Shown piece by piece: positions 1 to 7,586 of a DNA stretch of 44,214 nt (position 1 is its first letter; every line of letters starts with the position of its first letter). The stretch is from the NCBI GenBank assembly GCA_016869215.1, contig VGEP01000037.1:1-44214 (forward strand), given 5' to 3'. The position numbers and the translations under genes were made by a program. This DNA comes from Alphaproteobacteria bacterium (GTDB lineage Bacteria; Pseudomonadota; Alphaproteobacteria; Rhizobiales; Xanthobacteraceae). Under the pieces are notes generated by a model that saw only the letters and a list, made by a program, of their open reading frames with translations, was not told the DNA's origin and did not search any database.

Positions 1-1037
1 GCCTCGATCGTCGCGCCGCCTCCGGTGGTCGCCGCGCGTTGCGTTTCGCGCGCCAGCCCTTCCTTGAGCGCCGAGATCAGCAGCGCGCGCACCAGGCCAG
101 GGTCGCGGAACCGCACCTCGGTCTTGGCGGGATGCACGTTCACGTCCACCTCGCGCGGCGGCAGCGTCACGAACAGCGCGACCAGCGGGTGCCGGTCGCG
201 CGGCAGATAGTCGGCGTAGGCCGCGCGCACCACGCCGAGCAGAAGCTTGTCGCGAACCGGCCGTCCATTGACGAACAGATATTGGCCGAGCGCGTTGGCG
301 CGCGACAGCGTCGGCAGGCCTACATAACCCTCGACGATGACGCCGTCGCGCTCTGCGCGCACCTCGATCGCATTGGCGCGGAACTCCGCACCTAATATGT
401 CGGCAAGCCGCGCCAGCCGGCCCGCGGCGCCCGGCAGAGCCGCGGTCCATGTCACCGGCATGCGCTCCTCGCCCGCCAGCGTGAACGCGACATCGGGCCT
501 GCTCATCGCGAGCCGCCGCACCACCTCGCGCACGGCTTCGCCTTCGGCGCGGTCGCTCTTGAGGAACTTCAGGCGCGCGGGCGTGGCGTAGAACAGGTCG
601 GCGATCTCGACGCGCGTGCCCTGGCCGAGCGCGGCGGGCTTCACCTCCGACTTGACGCCGCCTTCGACTGCAATCGCCCAGGCGTGCGGCTCGCCGGCGT
701 GGCGCGTGACGATGGTGAGCCGAGCGACCGCTCCGATGGACGGCAACGCCTCGCCGCGGAAGCCGAGCGTGTCGATCTGCAGCAGGTCGCCGGTGTCGAG
801 CTTGGAGGTGGCGTGGCGGTCGACCGCGAGCGCGAGGTCGGCGCGGGTCATGCCGGTGCCGTCGTCGGTGACGCGGATCAGGCGGCGGCCGCCGCCGTCG
901 GTGACGACATCGATCCTGGTCGCGCCGGCGTCGAGGGCGTTCTCGACCAGCTCTTTGACCGCGCTCGCCGGGCGCTCGACCACCTCGCCCGCGGCGATGC
1001 GGTTGATCACGCTTTCGGACAATTGCCGGACGGGCAT
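1..1037 (-). CDS. mutL: DNA mismatch repair protein MutL (partial, C-terminus outside window)
   Basis: MutL couples mismatch recognition by MutS to strand excision. About 345 N-terminal residues are visible. They carry the GHKL ATPase signatures: a start reading MPVRQLSESVINRIAAGEVV followed by the E...N motif (KELVENALDAG), then DDGTGM and GFRGEALPSIG. These are the defining N-terminal motifs of the family. The ATG complementary to 1035-1037 puts the conserved INRIAAGEVVERP block at the usual distance from the N-terminus. The gene runs off the left edge, so the C-terminal dimerisation domain is not seen. It is divergent from the DUF3592 gene. Identification is secure; only completeness is unknown. 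Confidence 0.96.
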   Translation of the reverse strand, partial: MPVRQLSESVINRIAAGEVVERPASAVKELVENALDAGATRIDVVTDGGGRRLIRVTDDGTGMTRADLALAVDRHATSKLDTGDLLQIDTLGFRGEALPSIGAVARLTIVTRHAGEPHAWAIAVEGGVKSEVKPAALGQGTRVEIADLFYATPARLKFLKSDRAEGEAVREVVRRLAMSRPDVAFTLAGEERMPVTWTAALPGAAGRLARLADILGAEFRANAIEVRAERDGVIVEGYVGLPTLSRANALGQYLFVNGRPVRDKLLLGVVRAAYADYLPRDRHPLVALFVTLPPREVDVNVHPAKTEVRFRDPGLVRALLISALKEGLARETQRAATTGGGATIE

Positions 1038-1169
1038 TGGAACCCCTGATTCGACGCTACTCGAATCTAGCGGCGGTGGCCGGGGCGGGCGAGGGCGGCC
1101 GCTCCGCTGCCCCCGCTATCCCTTTTCGTGAGTGAACCTTTCCGGGCGCTGCGGCGACTAACGCGAGCC

Positions 1170-1643
1170 ATGAGTACCGAGCACCTGATTTTGCAGTTTG
1201 TCGCCGGGTTCGCCCTGTTCGCCATCGCCGCCGGCCTGGTCCTGGCCGGGCGGCAATCGATCCGGCGCGTTGCCGACAGCGAGCAATGGCCCTCGGTGAA
1301 GGGCTTCGTCGTCGAGAGCGTGGTTCACGCCTTCAACGACGGCCGGCGCCAGCGCTTTCTTCCGGTGGTCCGCTACCATTACGACGTGGACGGCCGCCGC
1401 CACGAAGGGCAGCGGATCGCCTGGGGTGTCGGCGAGGGGTTCCGCAAATACACCGCCGCCCGCAGGCTGCTGGACCGCTATCGCGCGTTCAGCCACATCG
1501 CCGTGCACTACGATCCGCGCCGCCCGGACGTCGCGGTGCTGCAGCCGGGCCGTACGTCCGGCATGACGCCTATGCGCGTGATCGTGCCGACGGCTGCGAG
1601 CTACGTGCTGTTCTGCGCCGGCTGGGCGATTTACGCGATCTGA
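1170..1643 (+). CDS. DUF3592 domain membrane protein
   Basis: A 157-residue protein with a hydrophobic N-terminal segment (about residues 5-26) and another at the extreme C-terminus (about 137-157). A soluble beta-rich middle lies between them, with the pattern VVRYHYDVDGRRHEGQRI and a later YDPRRPDVAVLQPG. This layout and these motifs match DUF3592, a family of unknown biochemical role. An in-frame ATG at 1128 exists, but the ATG at 1170 directly precedes the hydrophobic helix and gives the usual family length. It is divergent from mutL and convergent with arfB. No partner is evident from context. Confidence 0.75.
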   Translation: MSTEHLILQFVAGFALFAIAAGLVLAGRQSIRRVADSEQWPSVKGFVVESVVHAFNDGRRQRFLPVVRYHYDVDGRRHEGQRIAWGVGEGFRKYTAARRLLDRYRAFSHIAVHYDPRRPDVAVLQPGRTSGMTPMRVIVPTAASYVLFCAGWAIYAI

Positions 1644-1655
1644 CGGGCGCCCCGC

Positions 1656-2078
1656 TCAATCCCAATTGGGCTTGCCGCTACGCATCGCCTTGATGCTCGA
1701 CCGGCGCTTCTTGCCTTCGATGCGCTTGAGCTTGGAGGCCTTGGTCGGCTTGGTGGCGCGGCGCGGCACCGGCTTCACCGAAGCCTCCCGGATCAGTTCG
1801 ATCAGCCGCTCCATCGCCTCGGCGCGGTTGCGCTCCTGGGTGCGGTGGTTCTGCGCGACCAGCACCAGCACGCCATCCTTGGTGATGCGCCGGCCGGCGA
1901 GACGCATCAGCCGGATCGCCACGTCGTTCGGCAGGGACGGGGAGCGCCGCACGTCGAAACGCAGTTGCACGGCGGTCGAGAGCTTGTTGACGTTCTGGCC
2001 GCCCGGACCGGAGGAGCGCACGAAGCTCTCCTCGATCTCCTCTTCGCCGATGCTGATGGTGTCGGTAATGCGGATCAT
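1656..2078 (-). CDS. arfB: Alternative ribosome-rescue factor ArfB (YaeJ-type peptidyl-tRNA hydrolase)
   Basis: A protein of 140 residues. ArfB enters the A site of ribosomes stalled at mRNA ends and hydrolyses the peptidyl-tRNA. The catalytic GGQ lies at residues 26-28 within SSGPGGQNVNK, followed by the RF1-type domain pattern (STAVQLRFDV). A lysine/arginine-rich tail (KPTKASKLKRIEGKKRRS) is the part that threads into the mRNA channel in the family. Length matches ArfB rather than RF1/RF2. The ATG at 2078 gives the standard N-terminus (MIRITDTISI); an upstream in-frame start at 2102 would add only eight non-conserved residues. It lies 33 nt downstream of pgi on the same strand and may be co-transcribed. 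Confidence 0.93.
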   Translation of the reverse strand: MIRITDTISIGEEEIEESFVRSSGPGGQNVNKLSTAVQLRFDVRRSPSLPNDVAIRLMRLAGRRITKDGVLVLVAQNHRTQERNRAEAMERLIELIREASVKPVPRRATKPTKASKLKRIEGKKRRSSIKAMRSGKPNWD

Positions 2079-2111
2079 GGGAAGCCGCCGGTCCCAGTGC
2101 AACGCTCGATG

Positions 2112-3392
2112 CTAGAACGCGCCCGCAAGATAGCGCTTCGCCAGCATTTTGCCTTCTTCGACGGCAGGCTGGTCGAACGGATCGACGCCGAGCAGGTGCG
2201 CGGCGATGATCGTCTCCAGCATGAAGTGCATGAGCAGTTCGCCCATCGCCGCCTCGTCGAGCCGGCCGATCTCGATGGTGCGCACCGGGCAGCCGTTGCG
2301 CGCCAGCGTCTCGGCGGTGGCGCGGCCTTGCGCCGCCACGAGGTCGCCCATGGTCTTGCCGGCGAACCCGGCCTCGCCGGCGCGCCTGGCCAGATCGGGG
2401 TCGATGCGCGGACCGCGGCCTGCACTTTCCACCGTCAGGATTGTGAACAGCTTGTCGCGCGGCCCGGCGATGAACAGTTGCAGCTGGCTGTGCTGGTCGA
2501 CCGGACCGAGCGCCGCGAGCGGCGTCGTTCCCTTGCCGTCCTTGCCGAGACTCTCGGCCCAAAGCTGCACGTACCAGCGCGAGAACCGTTCCAGGCGGTC
2601 CGCATAGCCCATCATCACGGAGATCGGCTTCGCCGGCGCGAGCGCGACCGCGAGCGCCGCGCCGACCGCGGCGGGAACGTCGGACGGCGGCAGGCCGGTG
2701 AACACCGGCGCCAGCGCCTTGCCCGCACCGGTGCGGATCGCGCCGATATCGAGCCCGCAAACTGCGGCCGGCAGCAGGCCGACGTTGGTCAGGACCGAAT
2801 AGCGCCCGCCTACACTGGGGTCGTGATCCATCATCGCGATCTTGTGGGCGGCCAGCAGGTCGCGCAGGCCGTTGGCCCTGCCGGTGCTTGCGGGCTCGGT
2901 GATGCCGAGGAAGCGGTCGTGCGGATCGAGGCCCGCGGCCTTCACCGCATCGAGCGCGGCGATGGCCTGCATCAGTGTCTCGCCGGTGCCGCCGGACTTG
3001 GAGATCACCGCAAAGCGCGACGTGTTCAGCGGCAGGCGCCTGAGCAGCGTTGCAAAAGTCTCCGGATCGAGATTGTCGATGAAGTGCACCCGCGGCGGAT
3101 CGCGCAGCGCGCCGACTCCGGGCACGGCATGGCCCGCGAGTTGCGCCAGCGTCTGGCCTCCGAGGCTCGATCCGCCGGTGCCGAGAAAAACCACGTCGGT
3201 CGCGCCCTCGCGCAGCAAGGTGCCATAGCCGAGGATGGTCGCGATATCGTTGCGCTTGTCGGGCAGCCGCAGCAGCGCCAGCGATCCGTCGGCGTGCCGT
3301 TCGCGCAGCCGGGCCAGCGCGGGTTGCGTGCGCGCAAGCACGGCGTTGAAGTCCTGCGGCCGCGCGCGCTCGATCGATTGCTTCAGCGTCAT
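2112..3392 (-). CDS. pgi: Glucose-6-phosphate isomerase
   Basis: Interconverts glucose 6-phosphate and fructose 6-phosphate. The 426 residues contain the SIS-fold phosphate loops GTGGSSLGG (71-79) and SKSGGTGET (131-139). The C-terminal block GVDPFDQPAVEEGK contains the family lysine and the DQP signature. It is about 100 residues shorter than the roughly 540-residue enterobacterial enzyme but has all catalytic blocks, so it looks like the compact PGI form and not a truncation. It lies 36 nt downstream of the M16 gene pair and 33 nt upstream of arfB on the same strand. Assignment is strong; a bifunctional phosphoglucose/phosphomannose isomerase is the main alternative. Confidence 0.93.
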   Translation of the reverse strand: MTLKQSIERARPQDFNAVLARTQPALARLRERHADGSLALLRLPDKRNDIATILGYGTLLREGATDVVFLGTGGSSLGGQTLAQLAGHAVPGVGALRDPPRVHFIDNLDPETFATLLRRLPLNTSRFAVISKSGGTGETLMQAIAALDAVKAAGLDPHDRFLGITEPASTGRANGLRDLLAAHKIAMMDHDPSVGGRYSVLTNVGLLPAAVCGLDIGAIRTGAGKALAPVFTGLPPSDVPAAVGAALAVALAPAKPISVMMGYADRLERFSRWYVQLWAESLGKDGKGTTPLAALGPVDQHSQLQLFIAGPRDKLFTILTVESAGRGPRIDPDLARRAGEAGFAGKTMGDLVAAQGRATAETLARNGCPVRTIEIGRLDEAAMGELLMHFMLETIIAAHLLGVDPFDQPAVEEGKMLAKRYLAGAF

Positions 3393-3428
3393 GGCCGCCT
3401 CCTTGCTCTTTCGGGGCAGGCCACGGCC

Positions 3429-4778
3429 TCAGCCGCCGGGATCCTTCGATTCCAGTCCCTTGGGCCGTCCGACCACGGTGACGAACAGGCCGCTTTCGGC
3501 CAGCCGCTTGGCCGCGCGCTTGGCATCGGCGATGGTGACGGCGTCGATCAGGCCATTGCGGCGTTCGATGTAGTCGATGCCGAGATCGTCGAGCTGAACC
3601 TGCAGCAGCAGATTGGCGATCTTGGCCGAGGTGTCGAAGTTCAGGGCGTATGAGCCTTTCAGGTAGGACTTGGCCTTCGCCAGTTCGTCTTCGGTCGGAC
3701 CGTCCTCGGCCATGCGGCGCACGAGGCTCTCGATCAGCTCGACGGCTTCCGCGGTGCGCTCGGCGCTGGCCTGCGTGCTGACCATGAACAGCGCGCTGTG
3801 CCGCAGCGGCAGCAGATAAGAATAGACGCCGTAGGCGAGGCCGCGCTTGTCGCGGACTTCGTCGTAGAGCCGCGACGTGAACGAGCCGCCGCCGAGTATG
3901 TGATTGACCACGAAGGCCGGGATGAAGTCGGAGTCCTTGCGGCTCAGGCCGACGCCGCCCATCAGCACCACCGATTGCGGCACGTCGAGTTGCGAGACGA
4001 CGCGGCGCCCTGCCGCATCCAGCGGCCGCTCCGGTATCGGCGTGAGTTCGCCGGTCGCCGGCAGATCGCCGAAGACGCGATCGAGCGCCTTGCCGAGGGA
4101 CGCGGCGTCGATGTCGCCGACCACCGAGACCTTCAGCGTCGAGCGGGTCAGCACGCGTTTCGCATAGCCGCGGATGTCGTCGGCCGTAATCGTCGGCACG
4201 GACTCCAGCGTGCCGCCGGACGGCCGGCCATACGCATGGTTGGCGAAGGCTCGGCGCCACCAGGTGCGGGTTGCGATCGTCGTCGGGTTGGTGGATTCGC
4301 GCCGCAGGCCCGCGAGCGTCTGGCCATGAATGCGGGCGATTGCGTGGGCGTCGAAGCGGGGCTTGGTGAGCGCGAGCCGCAGCAGGTCCAGGCTCTCGTC
4401 CTGCTTGTCGCGCAGCATGCGCGCCGCGCCGTAGAAATAGTCGCGGGTCACCGAGAACCGCATCTCGAACGCGGTCTCCTCGAGCCGGCGCTGGAACGCG
4501 CTGTCGTTCAGCTCTCCGGCGCCCTCGTCTAGCATCGCGGCGACCATGTTGGCGACGCCGGGCTTCTCGTTGGGGTCCTGGTTGGCGCCGCCGAGGAACG
4601 CGAAGTTCATGGCGATCAGCGGCAGCGACGGCTCGCGCACCAGCCAGGCCTCGATGCCGCCGGGCGAAACCACCCGCTCGATGTTGGTCGCGGAAGCCGG
4701 AGCGGGGGCCAGCGCAATTGCGACCGCCGCAAGCCAGCAGAAGGCCAGGAGGCCCCGGATCGAACGATGCCGGATCAC
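3429..4778 (-). CDS. M16-family peptidase-like protein, non-catalytic partner
   Basis: A 449-residue secreted protein with a signal peptide (about 1-30) and the two-lobed M16 (pitrilysin/insulinase) fold. Where catalytic members have HxxEH, this one reads GVANMVAAMLDEGAG (74-88), so the zinc ligands are missing. It keeps the C-lobe arginine/tyrosine signature (R312 and Y316 in DKRGLAYG), which in paired M16B enzymes belongs to the substrate-binding subunit. Its ATG overlaps the stop of the catalytic M16 gene by 4 nt, the arrangement expected for translationally coupled subunits of a periplasmic heterodimer. The intact frame and conserved lobes argue against a pseudogene. Substrate is unknown. 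Confidence 0.88.
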   Translation of the reverse strand: MIRHRSIRGLLAFCWLAAVAIALAPAPASATNIERVVSPGGIEAWLVREPSLPLIAMNFAFLGGANQDPNEKPGVANMVAAMLDEGAGELNDSAFQRRLEETAFEMRFSVTRDYFYGAARMLRDKQDESLDLLRLALTKPRFDAHAIARIHGQTLAGLRRESTNPTTIATRTWWRRAFANHAYGRPSGGTLESVPTITADDIRGYAKRVLTRSTLKVSVVGDIDAASLGKALDRVFGDLPATGELTPIPERPLDAAGRRVVSQLDVPQSVVLMGGVGLSRKDSDFIPAFVVNHILGGGSFTSRLYDEVRDKRGLAYGVYSYLLPLRHSALFMVSTQASAERTAEAVELIESLVRRMAEDGPTEDELAKAKSYLKGSYALNFDTSAKIANLLLQVQLDDLGIDYIERRNGLIDAVTIADAKRAAKRLAESGLFVTVVGRPKGLESKDPGG

Positions 4779-6190
4779 GACCGCTTGTCCTCCAGTTGCG
4801 AAGCATCCTTGATCAGATAGCCGGTCGCGGACCGCCGCTTGTCGAGCCAGGTCTTGGCGGCGTTTATGACGTCGGCCGCTGAGACGGCGCGGATGCGGTC
4901 GGGCCAGCCCTGCACCGATGCGATCGTGCCGCCGGTGGTGAGCGCGGCGCCGAACCAGCGCGCCATGGTGGCCTGGCTGTCGCGGGCATAGATCGAATCG
5001 GCGATCAGGCGGTTCTTGGCGCGATCGAGGTCCTGCGCCGAAACGCCCGCGGCGATGAATTCGGCGATCGCCGTGTCCATCGCCTGTTCGAGCTGGCTGA
5101 GCGTCGTGCCGGGCTTGGGCGAGCCGTAGATGCCGAAGATCGTCTGGTCGAGCGCGGTGCCGCGATACCAGCTTCCCGCCCCCACCGCGATGTCGCGTTC
5201 GACGACCAGCTTGCGATAGAGCCAGCTCGTGTTGCCGTGGCCCAGGACATAGGCAAGGACGTCGAGCGACTCGGATTCGCCGGGCTTCGCCGTGGTCGCC
5301 GACGGCACGAGGTACGAGCGCTGCATGCTCGGCTGCTGCACCCGCGCGTCGGCGAGAGACAGGAAGCGCGGCGACACGTGCGGCGGCTCCTGCGGCCTCC
5401 GCCGCGGTCCGATCTGCGCCACCGGCTTGACCTTGCCGTAGGTCTCCTCGGCCAGCGCCCTGACCTCGTCGGCGGTCACGTCGCCCGCCACGACCAGAAC
5501 CGCGTTGTTGGGCGAGTAGTGCTGGCGATAGAACGCCAGCGCGTCCTCGCGGGTCAAAGCTTCGATCTCGTGCCGCCAGCCGATCAGCGGCCGGCCGTAA
5601 GGGTGATTGAGGAACAGCGCGGCCTCGATCTGCTCGCCGAGGCGCGCGCGCGGATTGTTGGCGACGCGCTGGCTCTGCTCTTCGAGCACGACCTTGAGTT
5701 CGGGAACGACGGCTTCGTCGGTCAGCACCAGGCCGGTCATGCGGTCGGCCTCGAAGTCCATCAGCGTCCTGAGATGCTCCTTGGAGACGCGCTGGTAGTA
5801 GCCGGTGTAGTCGCTGCTGGTGAAGGCGTTTTCCTGGCCGCCGACCGCGGCGACGGTCTGCGAGAATCGCCCGCCGGGATTCTTCTGGGTGCCCTTGAAC
5901 AACAGGTGTTCCAGGAAATGCGCGATGCCCGACTTGCCCGGCGGCTCGTCGGCGGCGCCGACCTTGTACCAGAGCATGTGCGTGACGACCGGCGCGCGCC
6001 GGTCCGGCACGACCACGACTTCAAGCCCGTTGGCGAGCTTGAAGTACGACACGTCGGATTTGGGGGCGGCCTGCGCAACCGAGGCCTGCGCGGCCGCGGC
6101 ATTGGCGCCGCCAAGGTGCAGCCCGGCCGCGACGGCTAGGCAGGCGATGGCTTTTAGGATGGAGGTGGATGTCGTCAGTTGGTTCGGCAA
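4775..6190 (-). CDS. M16-family zinc metallopeptidase, catalytic subunit
   Basis: A 471-residue protein with an N-terminal signal-like segment (about 10-35, ending near an AAAAQA stretch). The inverted zinc-binding motif HFLEH is at 91-95, and the third ligand glutamate lies about 76 residues later (VLEEQSQ, near 170), as in M16 peptidases. It is probably periplasmic and probably works with the adjacent inactive paralogue encoded at 3429-4778. The only start upstream of the signal segment in this frame is TTG at 6190, with no clear Shine-Dalgarno, so the start is uncertain. Position downstream of lspA and the hypothetical gene suggests one long leftward transcription unit from ribF. Confidence 0.92.
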   Translation of the reverse strand: MPNQLTTSTSILKAIACLAVAAGLHLGGANAAAAQASVAQAAPKSDVSYFKLANGLEVVVVPDRRAPVVTHMLWYKVGAADEPPGKSGIAHFLEHLLFKGTQKNPGGRFSQTVAAVGGQENAFTSSDYTGYYQRVSKEHLRTLMDFEADRMTGLVLTDEAVVPELKVVLEEQSQRVANNPRARLGEQIEAALFLNHPYGRPLIGWRHEIEALTREDALAFYRQHYSPNNAVLVVAGDVTADEVRALAEETYGKVKPVAQIGPRRRPQEPPHVSPRFLSLADARVQQPSMQRSYLVPSATTAKPGESESLDVLAYVLGHGNTSWLYRKLVVERDIAVGAGSWYRGTALDQTIFGIYGSPKPGTTLSQLEQAMDTAIAEFIAAGVSAQDLDRAKNRLIADSIYARDSQATMARWFGAALTTGGTIASVQGWPDRIRAVSAADVINAAKTWLDKRRSATGYLIKDASQLEDKRS

Positions 6191-6289
6191 TTGAATCTCG
6201 CGAGGTCGTCACCAAAATTGGCGTCACGCGAAAGCTGGCGATGCACGGAGTGCCGCGCAAGCCCTGTGCGAGTACACGCCGGTTTACCG

Positions 6290-6985
6290 TTAGCGATGCG
6301 GGATGTGGCGGTCCGCCTCCGACGGCGGCTTCCACTGCTGTTTGCCCACACCGTAGGGCTGGTTGGGCGAGGGTGTGCGGTAGCCGACCGGCGGTTCGGT
6401 CAGGCTGCCCCGCGCCGGCTCGCGGGTGAAGGTGGCGTATTCCTCCTTGGGCCTCCCGATGGACGAGAACGGGCTCTTGGCGCCCAGCTCTTCAATTGTC
6501 GAAGGACGTTGCGTGTCCTCGATCGTCGGCCCGGGCCGGACAACCGCCTGCCTGCCGCGACGCGGAGCGCCGGGGACGGTGAGTTCGCCCGGCGCCAGCG
6601 GCCGGGATGCGTCGTCCGGATCGGGGTTGGACGCCCTGCGCTCGGACTTCGCCCGCCTGGCGCGTTCGACGTCCGGGTCCTTCGGCCAGGCCGCGGCGGG
6701 TTGGGTGTTGGCATTGCGCTGCGGCGCCGGCAATTGGCCGCTCGGCGGCAGAACGAGCGGCGCCCGCTCGCGGTATTCGATCCCGGACTCGCCGTCGGGC
6801 CGGAGGCCGAAGCCCTTCAGGATATCCCGGAGAATCTTGACGTCGGGCAGGTCGTCTTCGTTGTCGTCGTTGGCCTGGGCGCCGAACTGCGCGCCGCCGA
6901 CGACCAGTGCGACGCCAAGGGCCGCCGCAGCGACTGCGCGGCTCCACCGGACACTGCGACCCGACCCGATCATGACTTTACCCAT
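6290..6985 (-). CDS. Secreted proline/arginine-rich hypothetical protein
   Basis: A protein of 231 residues with an arginine-containing N-terminus and a hydrophobic stretch (SRAVAAAALGVALVVGG), consistent with a signal peptide. An acidic segment (NDDNEDDLPDVKILRDILKG) and a short ordered block (GFGLRPDGESGIEYRERAPL) follow. The rest is low-complexity and rich in Pro, Arg and Ala, probably disordered. No cysteine or lipobox is visible, so it does not look like a lipoprotein. ATG at 6985 is chosen; ATG at 6973 would also preserve the signal peptide. It sits between lspA and the catalytic M16 gene on the same strand. The DDLPDVKILRDILKG block seems the likeliest functional element. I do not recognise a domain. 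Confidence 0.72.
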   Translation of the reverse strand: MGKVMIGSGRSVRWSRAVAAAALGVALVVGGAQFGAQANDDNEDDLPDVKILRDILKGFGLRPDGESGIEYRERAPLVLPPSGQLPAPQRNANTQPAAAWPKDPDVERARRAKSERRASNPDPDDASRPLAPGELTVPGAPRRGRQAVVRPGPTIEDTQRPSTIEELGAKSPFSSIGRPKEEYATFTREPARGSLTEPPVGYRTPSPNQPYGVGKQQWKPPSEADRHIPHR

Positions 6986-7047
6986 GGTGAGCGGAAGCCT
7001 CGGCAATCTCGAAGGTTTTCGCCCCTGGCGCCGCAGTATCCGCCGGA

Positions 7048-7578
7048 TCAGGGCGCTTTTGCGGCGCGGTCTCCCACGAAGGATTCATACAACAAGACGG
7101 CCACCCCGGCAACGATGGCTACATCGGCGAAGTTAAAGACGTACCAATTGAACCGCCAGGTCGCGGTTTCGGCGTGCAACAACACGAAATCGGCCACCGC
7201 GCCGTAGGCCGCGCGGTCGATGCCGTTACCCACCGCCCCTCCGACGATCAGGCCCAGCGCCAGTGCGGTGAGCCGCGAGGCGGTGCGCGCCAGCCATATC
7301 CACAGGAGCGCGACCGCGACGGCCTTGAGCGCCAGCAGCGCCCACTGTCCCAGCGGCCCGTCCTGCTGGAACAGCCCGTAGCTGATGCCACGGTTCCAGG
7401 TCAGCACGACGTCGACAAAGGGCATGACCGAGACCATGCCCTTCTCGCCGAGGCGATAGACGAACAACAGCCAGAGTTTGAGCGCCTGATCGGCGACGCA
7501 GACGGCGGCGGCGATACCGAGGCCGAAGGCCGAGAGCGGACCCCGCAGAAAAGACGGACGGGCGCCGGGCTCCGCCAT
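7048..7578 (-). CDS. lspA: Lipoprotein signal peptidase (signal peptidase II)
   Basis: Aspartic peptidase of the inner membrane that removes signal peptides from prolipoproteins. The 176 residues contain four hydrophobic helices. The conserved blocks are WNRGISYGLF, GGAVGNGIDRA and FNFADVAI; the aspartates in the last two are the catalytic pair of the family. An open frame extends upstream to 7707 inside ileS, but the ATG at 7578 begins 8 nt after the ileS stop and gives normal family length. The ileS-lspA adjacency is one of the most conserved in proteobacteria, which supports both calls. Confidence 0.96.
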   Translation of the reverse strand: MAEPGARPSFLRGPLSAFGLGIAAAVCVADQALKLWLLFVYRLGEKGMVSVMPFVDVVLTWNRGISYGLFQQDGPLGQWALLALKAVAVALLWIWLARTASRLTALALGLIVGGAVGNGIDRAAYGAVADFVLLHAETATWRFNWYVFNFADVAIVAGVAVLLYESFVGDRAAKAP

Positions 7579-7586
7579 TGCCGCGG

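Noticed and set aside
2112-3392. pgi considered as a truncated pseudogene because it is about 100 residues shorter than the E. coli enzyme
   Set aside because: All substrate-binding blocks and the C-terminal DQP/lysine region are present in one frame; compact PGIs of this size are a known form.
3429-4778. The HxxEH-less M16 gene considered as a decayed copy
   Set aside because: The frame, signal peptide and C-lobe R/Y signature are intact and it is coupled to the active subunit, as in known M16B heterodimers.
1678-4806. A very long open frame on the minus strand, about 1040 codons
   Set aside because: It overlaps arfB, pgi and the M16 gene in another frame, and its translation is arginine/alanine-rich with no motif. 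It is a high-GC shadow.
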